A DNA stretch of 64,000 nucleotides from Paenibacillus amylolyticus (GTDB lineage Bacteria > Bacillota > Bacilli > Paenibacillales > Paenibacillaceae), in contig NZ_RIAS01000007.1 in assembly GCF_003719335.1 (NCBI RefSeq), positions 1 through 64,000 on the forward strand. The letters are read 5' to 3'. The notes below the pieces were generated by a model, which made no database searches, was not told the origin of the DNA, and saw nothing but the letters and a program-made list of their open reading frames with translations. Position 1 is the first letter of the stretch. Each line of letters begins with the position of its first letter. The position numbers and the translations under genes are program-made. Below, in pieces: positions 1-9,469 of the stretch.

Positions 1-67
1 CGTTAAGCCCTCTAGCGCCGATGGTACTTGGACCGCAGGGTCCTGGGAGAGTAGGACGCCGCCAAGC
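1..67 (+). rRNA. rrf: 5S ribosomal RNA, 3' end (partial)
   Basis: The first 67 bases match the conserved 3' part of Firmicute 5S rRNA, including the segments GATGGTACTTGG and CTGGGAGAGTAGGACG that form the closing helices. The 5' part lies left of the window. It marks the end of an rRNA operon transcribed rightwards and is followed directly by a terminator. No tRNA follows it. Confidence 0.9.
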
Positions 68-75
68 AAAGCAAA

Positions 76-117
76 GAACCACTGCCGATGTAATTCGGTG
101 GTGGTTTTTATTTTTTT
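76..117 (+). terminator. rRNA operon terminator
   Basis: AACCACTGCCGA pairs with TCGGTGGTGGTT (two G-U pairs) around a short loop, followed by a long T run. It sits 9 bases after the 5S end. Confidence 0.85.
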
Positions 118-140
118 AAGCGAATTTAAAAAAATTAGGA

Positions 141-168
141 ACAGCTCAAATGATTGGGCTGTTTTTTT
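141..168 (+). terminator. Second tandem terminator
   Basis: ACAGCTCAA/TTGGGCTGT hairpin followed by seven T. It lies 24 bases after the first terminator and is likely a backup terminator of the rRNA operon. From here to about 350 there is no gene and no other clear signal. Confidence 0.7.
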
Positions 169-362
169 ATCTATGAATGAATTCAGTTCATGACTAAAGG
201 TAGTGCTACTCACTAATGTTAGTCTAATGCAGAAGCTATACAAACACGCAACAGCCTTTCAATTTTGTAAGGGTGTTGTCATCCAGATCGATAGGTAACA
301 GCTTTGTTATAGCTGTATATTGATCTTATCAATCGATGAGGTTCATTTTAGGGGGATTGAAA

Positions 363-1864
363 TTGAGAGTTTTCGAGCTGCTGTTGTTTTTGTCATGTGC
401 TTGCATGGTGGCTTTTCTGTTCATTTCGAATCAACGTATCCGAAGATTATGTTTACTTTGTACGAGCGGTCTAGCTTCCACTTTATTATTGGCACATCTT
501 ATTGTCGAAGGTTACAGGATTCAGATGTTCTTTTTGTATGTAATTCCAGTCTTGACGCTGGTGCTTTCACTAATAACTTCGATTAGGGCACAGACAAACA
601 CGCGAACAGCTTCACGCATCCGCAGGATGCTGGCGCCTTTTAGTATCGTACTAGGGTTAATTGCAACGGTTGGTTTCAACTATGTGTTCCCTGTCTTTGA
701 TCTTCCAGTACCCACCGGTCCGTTAAAGACAGGTACGCAAGTGTTTCATTTCGTCGATTCAGACCGTGATGAGATTTTTAGAGATGCTGAAAATGGGAAA
801 AGAGAGTTAATGGTTCAGGTATGGTATCCAGCGAGGAAAGTACCGGGAAGTACGCACCATTTATACCCGACAGTGGGATATTGCCTTATATGGCAGAGAA
901 TTATGGCCTTCCGGGATTTGTGTTTCACCATCTGAAGTATGTCTCCAGTCATTCTTATACAGCGGCTCTGGTCTCTTCTTCACAGACTTCATACCCGCTG
1001 ATCCTTGCCAGTCCCGGCTTCGGCTCATCAAGGTTTCTCCACACATCTCAGGCTGAAAACCTTGCAAGTCATGGATATATTGTGGCAGCCATTGACCACA
1101 CCTACAATACATTTGCCACTGAATTTCCAGATGGGAGAATAACGACCGATACTGCCAGCAAGTTGTTTTCACCAGATCATGATTATGCTACGGAAAGCCG
1201 AAATCGCAACAAGTTGGGAAAAATATTAACCGACGATGTATTGTTTGTGTTGGACCAATTGGAGCAAATTCAATCTGGGCACATACCGAGTCAGCTTCAA
1301 GGCAGGATTGATCTTAGCCATGTCGGTGTTTTTGGTCATTCTATTGGTGGAGCGACCGCCTATGATGTTTCCTATGATCCGCGAATCCTTGCTGGAATAG
1401 ATCTGGATGGAGGACTTTATCGATTGGGTGACAGAGAGGGACTTAAAAAGCCGATTTTATTCATAAACTCGGAGAGCGGGTACGAGAAGTTAAAAAGGGT
1501 AATAGATAACCGAAATTATACAGATGCAGAACTTCATCAGATGGGAGATACAAGGGAGTGGGTTAACCAAGTCATGAAAGACAAACAGCGGGAGCTTGAA
1601 CGAATGCGTGAAACGATTGCTGCGGGAGGAGAAGTCCTTTATATCGAGAAAACCGAGCATTTAAATTTTGCCGACGTACAGTTCTTTTCTCCTATGTTTA
1701 GCATGCTTAGTATTACAGGAAAGTTACCGCCCGAGCGAGCAAATTCAATCATCAACGCATATATGCTGGATTTCTTTGATATGTATCTGAAACAAAAAGG
1801 AGGCGGAACGTTGATAAAAGGGCGTGACAGTCGTTTTCCGGAAGTGAAATTGATTAATCCTTAA
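363..1864 (+). pseudogene. PAF-acetylhydrolase-like alpha/beta hydrolase, frameshifted
   Basis: Two overlapping reading frames together make one lipase-like protein. The 5' frame starts at TTG 363 behind AGGGGG at 350-355, or less likely at ATG 336. It carries several N-terminal membrane segments and then LPVPTGPLKTGT and LMVQVWYPA, typical of platelet-activating-factor acetylhydrolase-like proteins. Near base 841 the homology jumps to another frame, where EESTGKYAPFIPD continues to the end at 1864. One missing base would explain the jump. The second part holds nucleophile motif GHSIGG, the Asp region GIDLDGG and His in TEHLNF, so the catalytic triad is intact but split. It could be a true pseudogene or a sequencing/assembly error; I see no slippery heptamer that would suggest programmed frameshifting. 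Confidence 0.75.
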
Positions 1865-1877
1865 AAATCAGCTAGAA

Positions 1878-1910
1878 ACAGGTTGTCGATGAGTCGGCAG
1901 CCTGTTTTTT
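1878..1910 (+). terminator. Terminator after the hydrolase pseudogene
   Basis: ACAGGTTGTCGA/TCGGCAGCCTGT hairpin (G-U pairs allowed) followed by six T. Confidence 0.75.
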
Positions 1911-2013
1911 GACTTAACGGATGTATTTCTTTATAGAAGGACTGAATGATAACAATTTATAAGGAGTTTGGAAAATGGGGAATGGTGGAGAGTAGAAAAT
2001 ATAAATATAAAAA

Positions 2014-2046
2014 TTAGTACCAAGTACTAAGACTTAGTGCTATAAT
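2014..2046 (+). promoter_or_regulatory. FapR-like operator and -10 box upstream of fabH
   Basis: TTAGTACCAAGTACTAA at 2014-2030 is a perfect 7-bp inverted repeat with a 3-bp centre and closely resembles the FapR operator known from Bacillus fatty-acid genes. A perfect TATAAT lies at 2041-2046, so the operator covers the -35 region. Family knowledge: FapR represses fab genes and is released by malonyl-CoA. Confidence 0.7.
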
Positions 2047-2076
2047 AATAAAAAAACATGTGAGGTGATCTCAGCT

Positions 2077-3081
2077 ATGAATCATCAATCTAAAGCAGCA
2101 ATAACAGCAATGGGTACGTATGTACCTGATCGGATACTAAGCAATGCAGATTTGGAAACAATGGTCGATACAAGTGATGAGTGGATCGTACAGCGAACTG
2201 GCATGAGAGAGCGCCGTATTGCAGGAGAACATGAATTTGTATCAGACTTGGCCACAAAAGCTGTGGAGGATATGGTGCGTCGTTACGAGGTGAATATCAC
2301 CGATGTAGATATGATTCTTTTTGCAACAAGTACACCTGAGTATGCTTTCCCAAGTTCGGCTTCACGAGTCCAGGCAAACCTGGGCATTCCCCATACAGGA
2401 GTGCTTGATCTGAACGCGGCTTGTGCCGGTTTCACATACGGTATGCAGCTGGCAGATAGTCTGGTGACCAGTGGGATGTATCGTAAGGTACTCGTCATCG
2501 GGGCTGAGACGTTATCTAAAATAACGGATTATACAGATCGCACAACATGCGTGTTGTTTGGAGATGGGGCAGGCGCGTTTCTGGTAGAACGTGCTTCTGA
2601 CCAGGGTGACTTTAAGTCTGTCATTTCTGGGACACAAGGGGAAGGTGGCATGCACTTATACAAAAGTGGACTTTCTACAGAGATGGATGGTAAGTCATTG
2701 AATGCCGAAGGAAATCTGGTGCAGAACGGAAGAGAGGTTTACAAATGGGCAGTCCGCATGGTTCCGGAACAATTAGCTGAGCTTATTACGAGAGCCGAAA
2801 TGTTGCCTGAGCAGATCGATTGGTTTGTTCCGCACAGTGCCAACATGCGCATGATTGAAGCGATGTGTGAACGCGGACCGATTCCGCTCGAACGTACATT
2901 AACAAGTATGGAGTATCGGGGGAATACTTCTGCCGCCTCTATTCCACTTGCATTGCAGATTGCGGTGGATGAAGGGAAGCTGAAACATGGGCAGAACGTT
3001 GCACTATTTGGTTTTGGAGGCGGGCTAACGTACTCGGGTCTGGTTGTTCGATGGGGTGTGCCGGATAGGGCGAAAATGTAA
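2077..3081 (+). CDS. fabH: 3-oxoacyl-[ACP] synthase III (KAS III)
   Basis: Condenses acyl-CoA primers with malonyl-ACP to start type II fatty-acid synthesis in the cytoplasm. At 334 aa it has normal family length. The Cys-His-Asn triad is visible: Cys116 in LNAACAGFTYG, His in VPHSANMRMIE and Asn in GNTSAASIP. The C-terminal FGGGLTYS glycine-rich end is also present. I chose ATG 2077 because GAGGTGAT at 2062-2069 sits 7 bases before it; an in-frame GTG at 2065 overlaps that site. The gene stands alone and is probably under FapR control. It resembles the fabHB type of Bacillus, but A versus B cannot be settled from sequence alone. Confidence 0.93.
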   Translation: MNHQSKAAITAMGTYVPDRILSNADLETMVDTSDEWIVQRTGMRERRIAGEHEFVSDLATKAVEDMVRRYEVNITDVDMILFATSTPEYAFPSSASRVQANLGIPHTGVLDLNAACAGFTYGMQLADSLVTSGMYRKVLVIGAETLSKITDYTDRTTCVLFGDGAGAFLVERASDQGDFKSVISGTQGEGGMHLYKSGLSTEMDGKSLNAEGNLVQNGREVYKWAVRMVPEQLAELITRAEMLPEQIDWFVPHSANMRMIEAMCERGPIPLERTLTSMEYRGNTSAASIPLALQIAVDEGKLKHGQNVALFGFGGGLTYSGLVVRWGVPDRAKM

Positions 3082-3140
3082 TTACCAATTTGTTTGATAA
3101 ATTAAAATTCAGCTCAGTTTTCATAGCTATGAAGGAAAAG

Positions 3141-3170
3141 GGTAGAGCTCAATAATCTGAGCTCTACCTT
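3141..3170. terminator. Convergent terminator between fabH and the SLH gene
   Basis: Perfect 11-bp stem GGTAGAGCTCA/TGAGCTCTACC between two convergent genes. T runs on both sides are interrupted, so efficiency is uncertain. It probably serves both directions. Confidence 0.55.
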
Positions 3171-3211
3171 CTATTTGCTATTTCATTTCCAAACTATTAT
3201 TTTCAGAGTTA

Positions 3212-4465
3212 CTATTCAAAGCCTCCATCACCTTCATCTTCCCATAACGTATTGAACACACTAAAGTCAGTCCATTTACCCGAGAAGTAAAAAAACAAAT
3301 CTAACTTTTCAAAAAAATCAGGCCCTTCAATTTCCCCCTGATCTATAATAGGTTTGCCTGTCCTGCGTAAAATGGGGTAAACCTCTGCATAATCTGCACC
3401 ATCAAATGCGATCATAATGGGTGCATCAAGTACGTTTAAACGTTCATATGGGTAGGTTATACTCTCACCGTTCACAATGACTTTCAGATCAACGGGTTCT
3501 GTTGCGCTAATTGCCAGATAGGCGGTAGAAATGTTATCCATACTAACAAGTGCCACATTATCTGATATAAGACTGCCAAGAGAAGAGTTTCCATAAACGT
3601 ACTCACGCGTTAACTCTCTTGGGATCAGTTCATCTATGGTTGGCTGATGTTTGTAACCTTTCCCCCCGTAAAACGAATATATGCGTTGCAGAATAACTGT
3701 GGTTTCCGCTAACGTTACTTTTTGATTCGGATAAAATTTCCCTTTGGAATCGGGTTTCATGATACCTGCTTCGGAGAAATTGAGTAAAGCACGGATTTTT
3801 ACATAGTCAAGCTCAGATCCAATGTATGGCTTCTGTTTTTTTTGTTGAATTAAACCAAATTGCGCAGATAATAGTTGATGAGCTAAATCCCATTTTTCAT
3901 AGTCTTCAGAAGAAGAGAAACTCTTTATCGGAATATCTTTAAATGATTTCATATTAAGTAATGCTTTTTTATCATTCAATTCGTCTAAATGATTTCCTGT
4001 TTCAGGGAATAGTGCATTCAGAGCCATTAACAAATCCCAGCGAGACAATTCTTTCGTGGGTAGATAAGTGAATGTATAGTTCTGATAATTAATCTGATCT
4101 GCCGCTGAGATCATACCCGAGGGATTACTCGGAATGCTGCCGTATACATCTCTAAAAATAGAATAATAGGTACTTCCTTCTGGTACGCCTGGAATTTCGA
4201 TTTGTTTGTCGGGTTCAACACGAAACTCCTTGAATAAAGTATGTATCATCTGGGTTAACTCGGCTTTGGACACCGTACGGTTTAAACGATCTGCTTCCTG
4301 TTCGTAGCTTTGCATGACACCGTGAGAGGCCATAAATTCTACAGCGGGCTTAGCCCACTTATATTTCTTGGCATTAGTAGTCGTGGCAGCACTAACCGTC
4401 GATGTGGTCAAAAGGGAGAAACTGAGCACGGCAATAAGCAGTATATGCCATCTTGAATAGTTCAT
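3212..4465 (-). CDS. Secreted S-layer-homology (SLH) domain protein
   Basis: 417-aa exported protein. Start ATG 4465 is preceded by AGGAGG with 7-base spacing; longer in-frame starts lack a ribosome site. Residues 1-26 form a signal peptide ending SAA. An SLH-like motif follows (KWAKPAVEFMASHGVMQ... with SKAELTQMIHTLF). Around residues 235-270 a clearer SLH motif has GIMKPDSKGKFYPNQKVTLAE. SLH domains bind pyruvylated secondary cell-wall polymer. The C-terminal third matches nothing I recognise. There is no catalytic motif, so a wall-anchored structural or regulatory role is inference. Confidence 0.75.
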   Translation of the reverse strand: MNYSRWHILLIAVLSFSLLTTSTVSAATTTNAKKYKWAKPAVEFMASHGVMQSYEQEADRLNRTVSKAELTQMIHTLFKEFRVEPDKQIEIPGVPEGSTYYSIFRDVYGSIPSNPSGMISAADQINYQNYTFTYLPTKELSRWDLLMALNALFPETGNHLDELNDKKALLNMKSFKDIPIKSFSSSEDYEKWDLAHQLLSAQFGLIQQKKQKPYIGSELDYVKIRALLNFSEAGIMKPDSKGKFYPNQKVTLAETTVILQRIYSFYGGKGYKHQPTIDELIPRELTREYVYGNSSLGSLISDNVALVSMDNISTAYLAISATEPVDLKVIVNGESITYPYERLNVLDAPIMIAFDGADYAEVYPILRRTGKPIIDQGEIEGPDFFEKLDLFFYFSGKWTDFSVFNTLWEDEGDGGFE

Positions 4466-4572
4466 CAAAGACCTCCTGTGATTATGTGGTTCAAACGATG
4501 TACAAGTGGTAAACTTCATCTTACATATTGTAGACGACAAATCAAGATCTGGGCAATTCGAAATATAGATCG

Positions 4573-4609
4573 AAAAACACCCCGATTCACAGAATCGTGA
4601 ATGGGGTGC
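4573..4609 (-). terminator. Terminator of the amidase gene
   Basis: Read on the minus strand, GCACCCCATTCACGA pairs with the following TCTGTGAATCGGGGTG-type arm and is followed by five T. It lies about 160 bases after the amidase stop. The tract between holds three degenerate copies of ATAAGAACTTG (4650-4705) of unknown meaning. Confidence 0.75.
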
Positions 4610-4770
4610 ACGTTTAATGAAGACTGTTCAATAAAGGGGAAGGATTAATTTATAAGAACTTGTTTTGATTGATAAGAACTTGACTTGAATTATGAGGACT
4701 TATTATCCAATTTGTTATCAGCAACAGAAGTATGAGTGCTCTTGCTCATATATCATCAGTCATTCAAACG

Positions 4771-6708
4771 TTACGGTGTTAACTTTGGTGCTTGGCGATG
4801 GTGTGTACCTTGTTCGTAGCTGTAAGCCAGCTTGATCAGTGTACCTTCGTCAAAGGCGCGGCCCAGGAACTCCATGCCTACAGGCAAGCCGTCCGTTGTG
4901 AAGCCAGCCGGTACAGTAATCGCCGGGAAGCCGGAGAACGGGCTCAGACGGTTGTTGGCACCGGAGGTTTGACCTTTGCCAATCACGCCGGCAGCCTGTG
5001 TCGATGTAGGGTAGATGATCGCATCGAGATGATTGTCTGCCATCACTTTCAGCAAGGAGTCACGAGTAACTTGAGTACGCTTCAGGACGATATCTTTGTA
5101 TTCTGATGTATCCAGCGTGTCCCGAGCATCCCGTGCTTTCATGGCTTGTTCTTGGGTTTTATCAAACTGACCGGATGCGATAATTTCGGACAGGCTATGA
5201 TAAGGTGCGTTCTCACCTAGAGTACCCAAATAGTCATTTAGTTGAAATTTGAATTCATAGCCGCTGAGGCTAGGATATTTATTGATTTCCTCAAAGTTTG
5301 GAATGGAGATCGGTACAGCAGTTGCCCCAAGGGATTTGAGCTCCTCAACAGCAGCGTTGATGACGTCAGCTACCGCTTTTTCCTCCGCTTTGGTGCTTGG
5401 GATGAGTTCAGGAGCTACACCGATCCTTGCGCCCTTCAGTCCGTTCACATCCAGGAAATCGGTGTAACTGGAAGGAATTTTACCTACCGCGTAAGCAGTG
5501 GCAACATCCTTTTTGTCATAACCGACCGTAGCGTCGAGCATGATCGCCGCATCACTTACGGTACGTGCCATCGGACCACCAACGTCTTGTGTCAGTGCGA
5601 GTGGGATGATGCCTTCCCGACTGGAGAGGCCAATGGTTGGACGAATACCCACAAGGCTGTTAAAGCTGGACGGGATACGGATGGAGCCGCCTGTATCGGT
5701 ACCCATACCCGCGGCCGCAAAGTTTGCCGCAATGGCAGCGCCTGTTCCACCGCTAGATCCACCTGGATAGTGGTCGAGAGCGTACGGGTTCAACGTTTGT
5801 CCGCCGAGTGAGCTGGAGGTCGTAATGCCAAAAGCAAACTCATGCAGGTTGGTTTTGCCCAAAATAATGGCCCCCGCTGCTTTCAGCTTTTTCACTTGCT
5901 CTGCATCATGAGCCGGAATGGAGTCCTTCAGACAGATACAGCCAGCTGTGGTTGGCATGTCTTTGGTATCAAAGTTATCCTTCACCAGAATCGGAATACC
6001 ATGAAGCGGGCCGCGAGGTCCTTGAGCCGCACGCTCTTCATCCAATTGTTCCGCAATTTTAAGCGCATCCGGGTTCAGATTCAGGACAGCATTGATGCTG
6101 ACACCCTGGTCATCGTATTTGGCGATACGATCCAGATAATGTTGTACCAGCTCTTTGGATGTCAGTTTACCTTGTGCCATGGCGGTCTGCATATCCATAA
6201 TTGTGGCTTCTTCGAGCACAAACGGTTTTATGTAGGTATAGATACGATCTTTCAAAATAGAGACGTCGCTCGCTGTAAGTACAGCATTCGGCAGGAAAAG
6301 AGAGTCTGTATAGCCTTTCATTAGTCCGGCGGCATTCAGGGCACCGACGGCACTGGCATACTCGGACTGCTTCGGCACATCCTTGAAGGATGCCGGAGCA
6401 GTGTCCAGCTTGAGCCATTGCTGCAAGGCAAGTGCAGCATCTTTGCGTGATATTGTCGCACCGGAGAGCTTGTCCATGGTGAAAGGTACACCTGCAAGTG
6501 TAGCGGCTTCTTCCATGGACTGCACGAAGGCTGCGGCACTGACCGGTGCTTTCCCTGCAAGGGCAGTGGCGGTAGAGGTTTGGCTTGGAGGAGTTGCGGC
6601 GGCGGCGAAAGCCGAAGGTACAGCAGTTCCTCCCCACGTTGCGGCAACCACGGTTCCCGCGAGTAATAAGGCCCCGCCTTTTTTCAATACAGATCCATGA
6701 TAAGTCAT
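4771..6708 (-). CDS. Secreted amidase-signature hydrolase with N-terminal SLH-like domain
   Basis: 645-aa exported protein; ATG 6708 follows AGGAAGGGAG. The signal peptide ends near AFAAA. Residues ~55-150 look like one or two SLH motifs (ASFKDVPKQSEYASAVGALNAAG then GYTDSLFLPNAVL). From about residue 160 on it is an amidase-signature enzyme with the Ser-cisSer-Lys triad: Lys in ILVKDNFDT, cis-Ser in GGSSGGTGAA and nucleophile Ser in TDTGGSIRIPSS. The family hydrolyses amide bonds; the substrate cannot be told. Cytoplasmic GatA does not have a signal peptide or SLH region, so this is an extracellular relative and not part of GatCAB. Confidence 0.87.
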   Translation of the reverse strand: MTYHGSVLKKGGALLLAGTVVAATWGGTAVPSAFAAAATPPSQTSTATALAGKAPVSAAAFVQSMEEAATLAGVPFTMDKLSGATISRKDAALALQQWLKLDTAPASFKDVPKQSEYASAVGALNAAGLMKGYTDSLFLPNAVLTASDVSILKDRIYTYIKPFVLEEATIMDMQTAMAQGKLTSKELVQHYLDRIAKYDDQGVSINAVLNLNPDALKIAEQLDEERAAQGPRGPLHGIPILVKDNFDTKDMPTTAGCICLKDSIPAHDAEQVKKLKAAGAIILGKTNLHEFAFGITTSSSLGGQTLNPYALDHYPGGSSGGTGAAIAANFAAAGMGTDTGGSIRIPSSFNSLVGIRPTIGLSSREGIIPLALTQDVGGPMARTVSDAAIMLDATVGYDKKDVATAYAVGKIPSSYTDFLDVNGLKGARIGVAPELIPSTKAEEKAVADVINAAVEELKSLGATAVPISIPNFEEINKYPSLSGYEFKFQLNDYLGTLGENAPYHSLSEIIASGQFDKTQEQAMKARDARDTLDTSEYKDIVLKRTQVTRDSLLKVMADNHLDAIIYPTSTQAAGVIGKGQTSGANNRLSPFSGFPAITVPAGFTTDGLPVGMEFLGRAFDEGTLIKLAYSYEQGTHHRQAPKLTP

Positions 6709-7190
6709 GCATCCACGCTCCCTTCCTGTGTCTAAGATGATGTGTGTTAGCAATCTTTGTATAAATGCTTTTGCACATCTTACATTGGTGTTAAGTAATG
6801 TGACAAAGATTGAATCAATTCAAAAAAACGTATACAAATCATTTTTATATAGGTAAATCAAGTATTTACTCCATTTTTCTTTAAAATGAAAAATGTGTAC
6901 AGCTTGATAGAAATTAAATTTCACAAAAATATGTTACATATATCTTACATATTGTGTTGGCGGTGAGGCGGCTATATTGCTTATTGCTTTCATAAGGGAT
7001 GCATTTAAAACAGCGACGGAATATACGTTGTCGGAAACATGATTCTGATTGAGATGATATAATATGAAGATGGAAAGATAGGAAGAGAAGAAAAACAAGA
7101 AAAACAAGAAAAACAAGAAAAACAAGAAAAACAAGTAAGACAGATTGTTATCCTGATCATTAGTGTTTGGAAGAAAGGAAGAGATACGAA
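6709..7190. other. Intergenic region between divergent amidase and topB genes
   Basis: About 480 bases without a supported gene. The left part is AT-rich with no clear operator. A TATAAT at 7058-7063 is a possible -10 box for topB, but no good -35 was found at 17 bases. The 9-bp minisatellite at 7088-7132 lies downstream of it. Minus-strand ORFs here are low-complexity shadows of the repeat. Confidence 0.5.
7088..7132 (+). repeat. 9-bp minisatellite, five perfect copies
   Basis: AAGAAAAAC is repeated five times without a mismatch, then a partial copy runs to about 7135. It would lie in the 5' untranslated RNA of topB, about 40 bases before the ribosome site. The unit is 9 bp, so copy changes would alter leader length in 9-base steps and not a reading frame. 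Confidence 0.95.
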
Positions 7191-9320
7191 GTGAAGACAT
7201 TGGTACTCGCAGAGAAGCCATCTGTTGCCCGGGAGATTGCAAGGGTGATGGGCGCGCGTGATAAACATAAAAGTTATATGGAAGGTCCGAAATACATTGT
7301 AACGTGGGCCTTGGGACATTTGGTGGGTTTGGCTGAGCCCGAGGATTATGACAAAAAGTACGCGACGTGGAATCTGGAGGATCTGCCGATTTTGCCAGAG
7401 CGAACCAAGCTGAAGGTGCTCCGAGAAACGAATCACCAGTATAAAGCCGTACAGCAACTGATGAAACGTCAGGATGTGGGTGAGCTGGTTATTGCAACGG
7501 ATGCGGCCCGTGAAGGAGAACTGCTTGCCAGATGGATTATGCAGATGGCGCAGTGGAAAAAGCCGTTCAAACGACTGTGGATTTCATCCCAAACGGATAA
7601 AGCGATCAAGGATGGATTTGCCTCGCTGAAGCCGGGAAGTCAATTCGACTGTCTCTATGAATCCGCACGCTGCCGTGCAGAAGCAGACTGGATGATTGGT
7701 CTTAATGTGACACGTGCGTTAACCGTACGGTTCAATGCTCAATTGTCGGCTGGACGTGTACAGACCCCAACCTTGGGTATGATCATGGATCGGGAAAATG
7801 AAATTAACGGTTTCCGTTCGCAGGAATATGAGACGTTAACCGCAGATTTTGGGGATTTTCAGGCTGTATGGCGCGCATCTGGCGGGGATTCAAGAATTTT
7901 CGACAAACAGGATATGCAGCAATTGAAAGCACGAGTGGAAGGGCGGAAAGGCTCGATTGCCCAGGTGAAAAAAAGTGAGAAAGTCGAGCCGCATCCACTG
8001 GCCTATGACCTTACGGAACTGCAACGGGATGCGAACCGTAAACACGGTTTTTCCGCTAAGCAGACCTCTAACGTACTCCAGCGTCTGTACGAGCAGCATA
8101 AGCTTGTTACCTATCCGCGGACAGATAGCCGTTATCTGACTTCCGATATGACGGGAACGTTAAAAGAGCGGCTCGAGAGTGTAGCTGTTGGCCCTTATGC
8201 GTCACTCGCACGTCCTTTACTGCGCAAAAACCTGAATGTCACCAAACGGATTGTTGATGATAGCAAGGTTACCGATCACCATGCCATTATTCCAACCGAG
8301 CAGACGGTGCTCTTAAATCAACTCAGTCCTGAGGAACGTAAGTTATACGATCTGATTGTTCGCCGTTTCATCAGTCTGTTCTATCCATCAGCCAAGTATG
8401 ATTCGGTTGCTGTTACGGTGCAGGTAGGTAAGGATTCCTTCCATGTGAAGGGCACAACGGTCAAGGACAGTGGCTGGCGTGAAGTGTACGGGGGTGATTA
8501 CACGGATGATGATGATGAGCGTTCGGATGATGCAGGTGACCATGAGCGTGCCTTGTTGCCAGACTTGCAACAGGGGCAGACGGTGACACTTCAGCGCTGC
8601 CACATCAAGAGTGGACGTACGATGCCGCCGAAGAGGTATACGGAAGCAGCATTGCTTTCCCAGATGGAGAAGCACGGACTGGGCACACCTGCGACACGCG
8701 CAGATATCATTGAGAAACTGGTCAGCTCGGATACGATTGATCGTCAAGGGAACAGTCTGCATCCAACGGGAAAAGGCAAACAGCTGATTGAGCTTGCTGC
8801 CCCGCAACTGCGAACACCGGAACTGACAGCTCGTTGGGAGGCTGAACTGGAGCGCATAGCACGTGGTCAGGGTAAACCAGGCCCGTTCCTGGATGGTATT
8901 CGCTCTATGGCGAAGGAACTTGTATCCACCGTAAAAAGCAGTAAAGCCGAGTACAAGCCACATAATGTAACCAACAGCCACTGTCCGGACTGTAATGCCA
9001 AGTTGTTAGAGAAAAAGGGGAAACGCGGCAAGTTCCTCGTATGTCCTACAGAGGACTGTGGTTATCGCCGATCCAATGAGAAACGGTTGTCGAACCGTCG
9101 TTGCGCGCAGTGTCATAAAAAGATGGAGATTAAGGAAGGCAAAGCTGGACTGTATGTACAGTGTCTGCCATGCGGAATCACCGAAACGCTGGATAAAGAC
9201 AAGCAGCATGTGAACAAACGCGAGCAACAAAAGCTGGTGAAGCAATACGCGAAGCAGGAATCCATCGGCTCCAACCTAGGAGATTTGCTGAAGGCGGCCA
9301 TGGAGAAACAAGGTAAATAG
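7191..9320 (+). CDS. topB: DNA topoisomerase III
   Basis: 709-aa type IA topoisomerase. It relaxes negative supercoils and decatenates DNA by cutting one strand through a 5'-phosphotyrosine. The Toprim domain starts at residue 2 with TLVLAEKPSVAREIARVMGA and continues in ATDAAREGE. The active-site Tyr is in VTYPRTDSRYL, and a further conserved TDHHAIIPT segment follows. The C terminus has two Cys4-type zinc ribbons (CPDC...CPTEDCG and CAQC...CLPCG). GTG 7191 was chosen because KTLVLAEKPS is the usual N terminus and AAAGGAAGAG precedes it; a TTG at 7167 is the alternative. Confidence 0.93.
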   Translation: MKTLVLAEKPSVAREIARVMGARDKHKSYMEGPKYIVTWALGHLVGLAEPEDYDKKYATWNLEDLPILPERTKLKVLRETNHQYKAVQQLMKRQDVGELVIATDAAREGELLARWIMQMAQWKKPFKRLWISSQTDKAIKDGFASLKPGSQFDCLYESARCRAEADWMIGLNVTRALTVRFNAQLSAGRVQTPTLGMIMDRENEINGFRSQEYETLTADFGDFQAVWRASGGDSRIFDKQDMQQLKARVEGRKGSIAQVKKSEKVEPHPLAYDLTELQRDANRKHGFSAKQTSNVLQRLYEQHKLVTYPRTDSRYLTSDMTGTLKERLESVAVGPYASLARPLLRKNLNVTKRIVDDSKVTDHHAIIPTEQTVLLNQLSPEERKLYDLIVRRFISLFYPSAKYDSVAVTVQVGKDSFHVKGTTVKDSGWREVYGGDYTDDDDERSDDAGDHERALLPDLQQGQTVTLQRCHIKSGRTMPPKRYTEAALLSQMEKHGLGTPATRADIIEKLVSSDTIDRQGNSLHPTGKGKQLIELAAPQLRTPELTARWEAELERIARGQGKPGPFLDGIRSMAKELVSTVKSSKAEYKPHNVTNSHCPDCNAKLLEKKGKRGKFLVCPTEDCGYRRSNEKRLSNRRCAQCHKKMEIKEGKAGLYVQCLPCGITETLDKDKQHVNKREQQKLVKQYAKQESIGSNLGDLLKAAMEKQGK

Positions 9321-9469
9321 GAATGTAGCAAAGATCACAGAATATGAGAGAATCAAAGCTTAAACACTCTCCGACTTTTTAAATGGGTTGACCGCATTCC
9401 AGGTTGCCTTATGTGAGTTGAAATTGATATGAGATGAAATGAGATAAGCCTATAAACCTGGTTTTATGT

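Noticed and set aside
6934..7457. Two minus-strand frames across the minisatellite (Phe/Ser/Cys repeats)
   Set aside because: Low-complexity translations of the AAGAAAAAC repeat without start signals.
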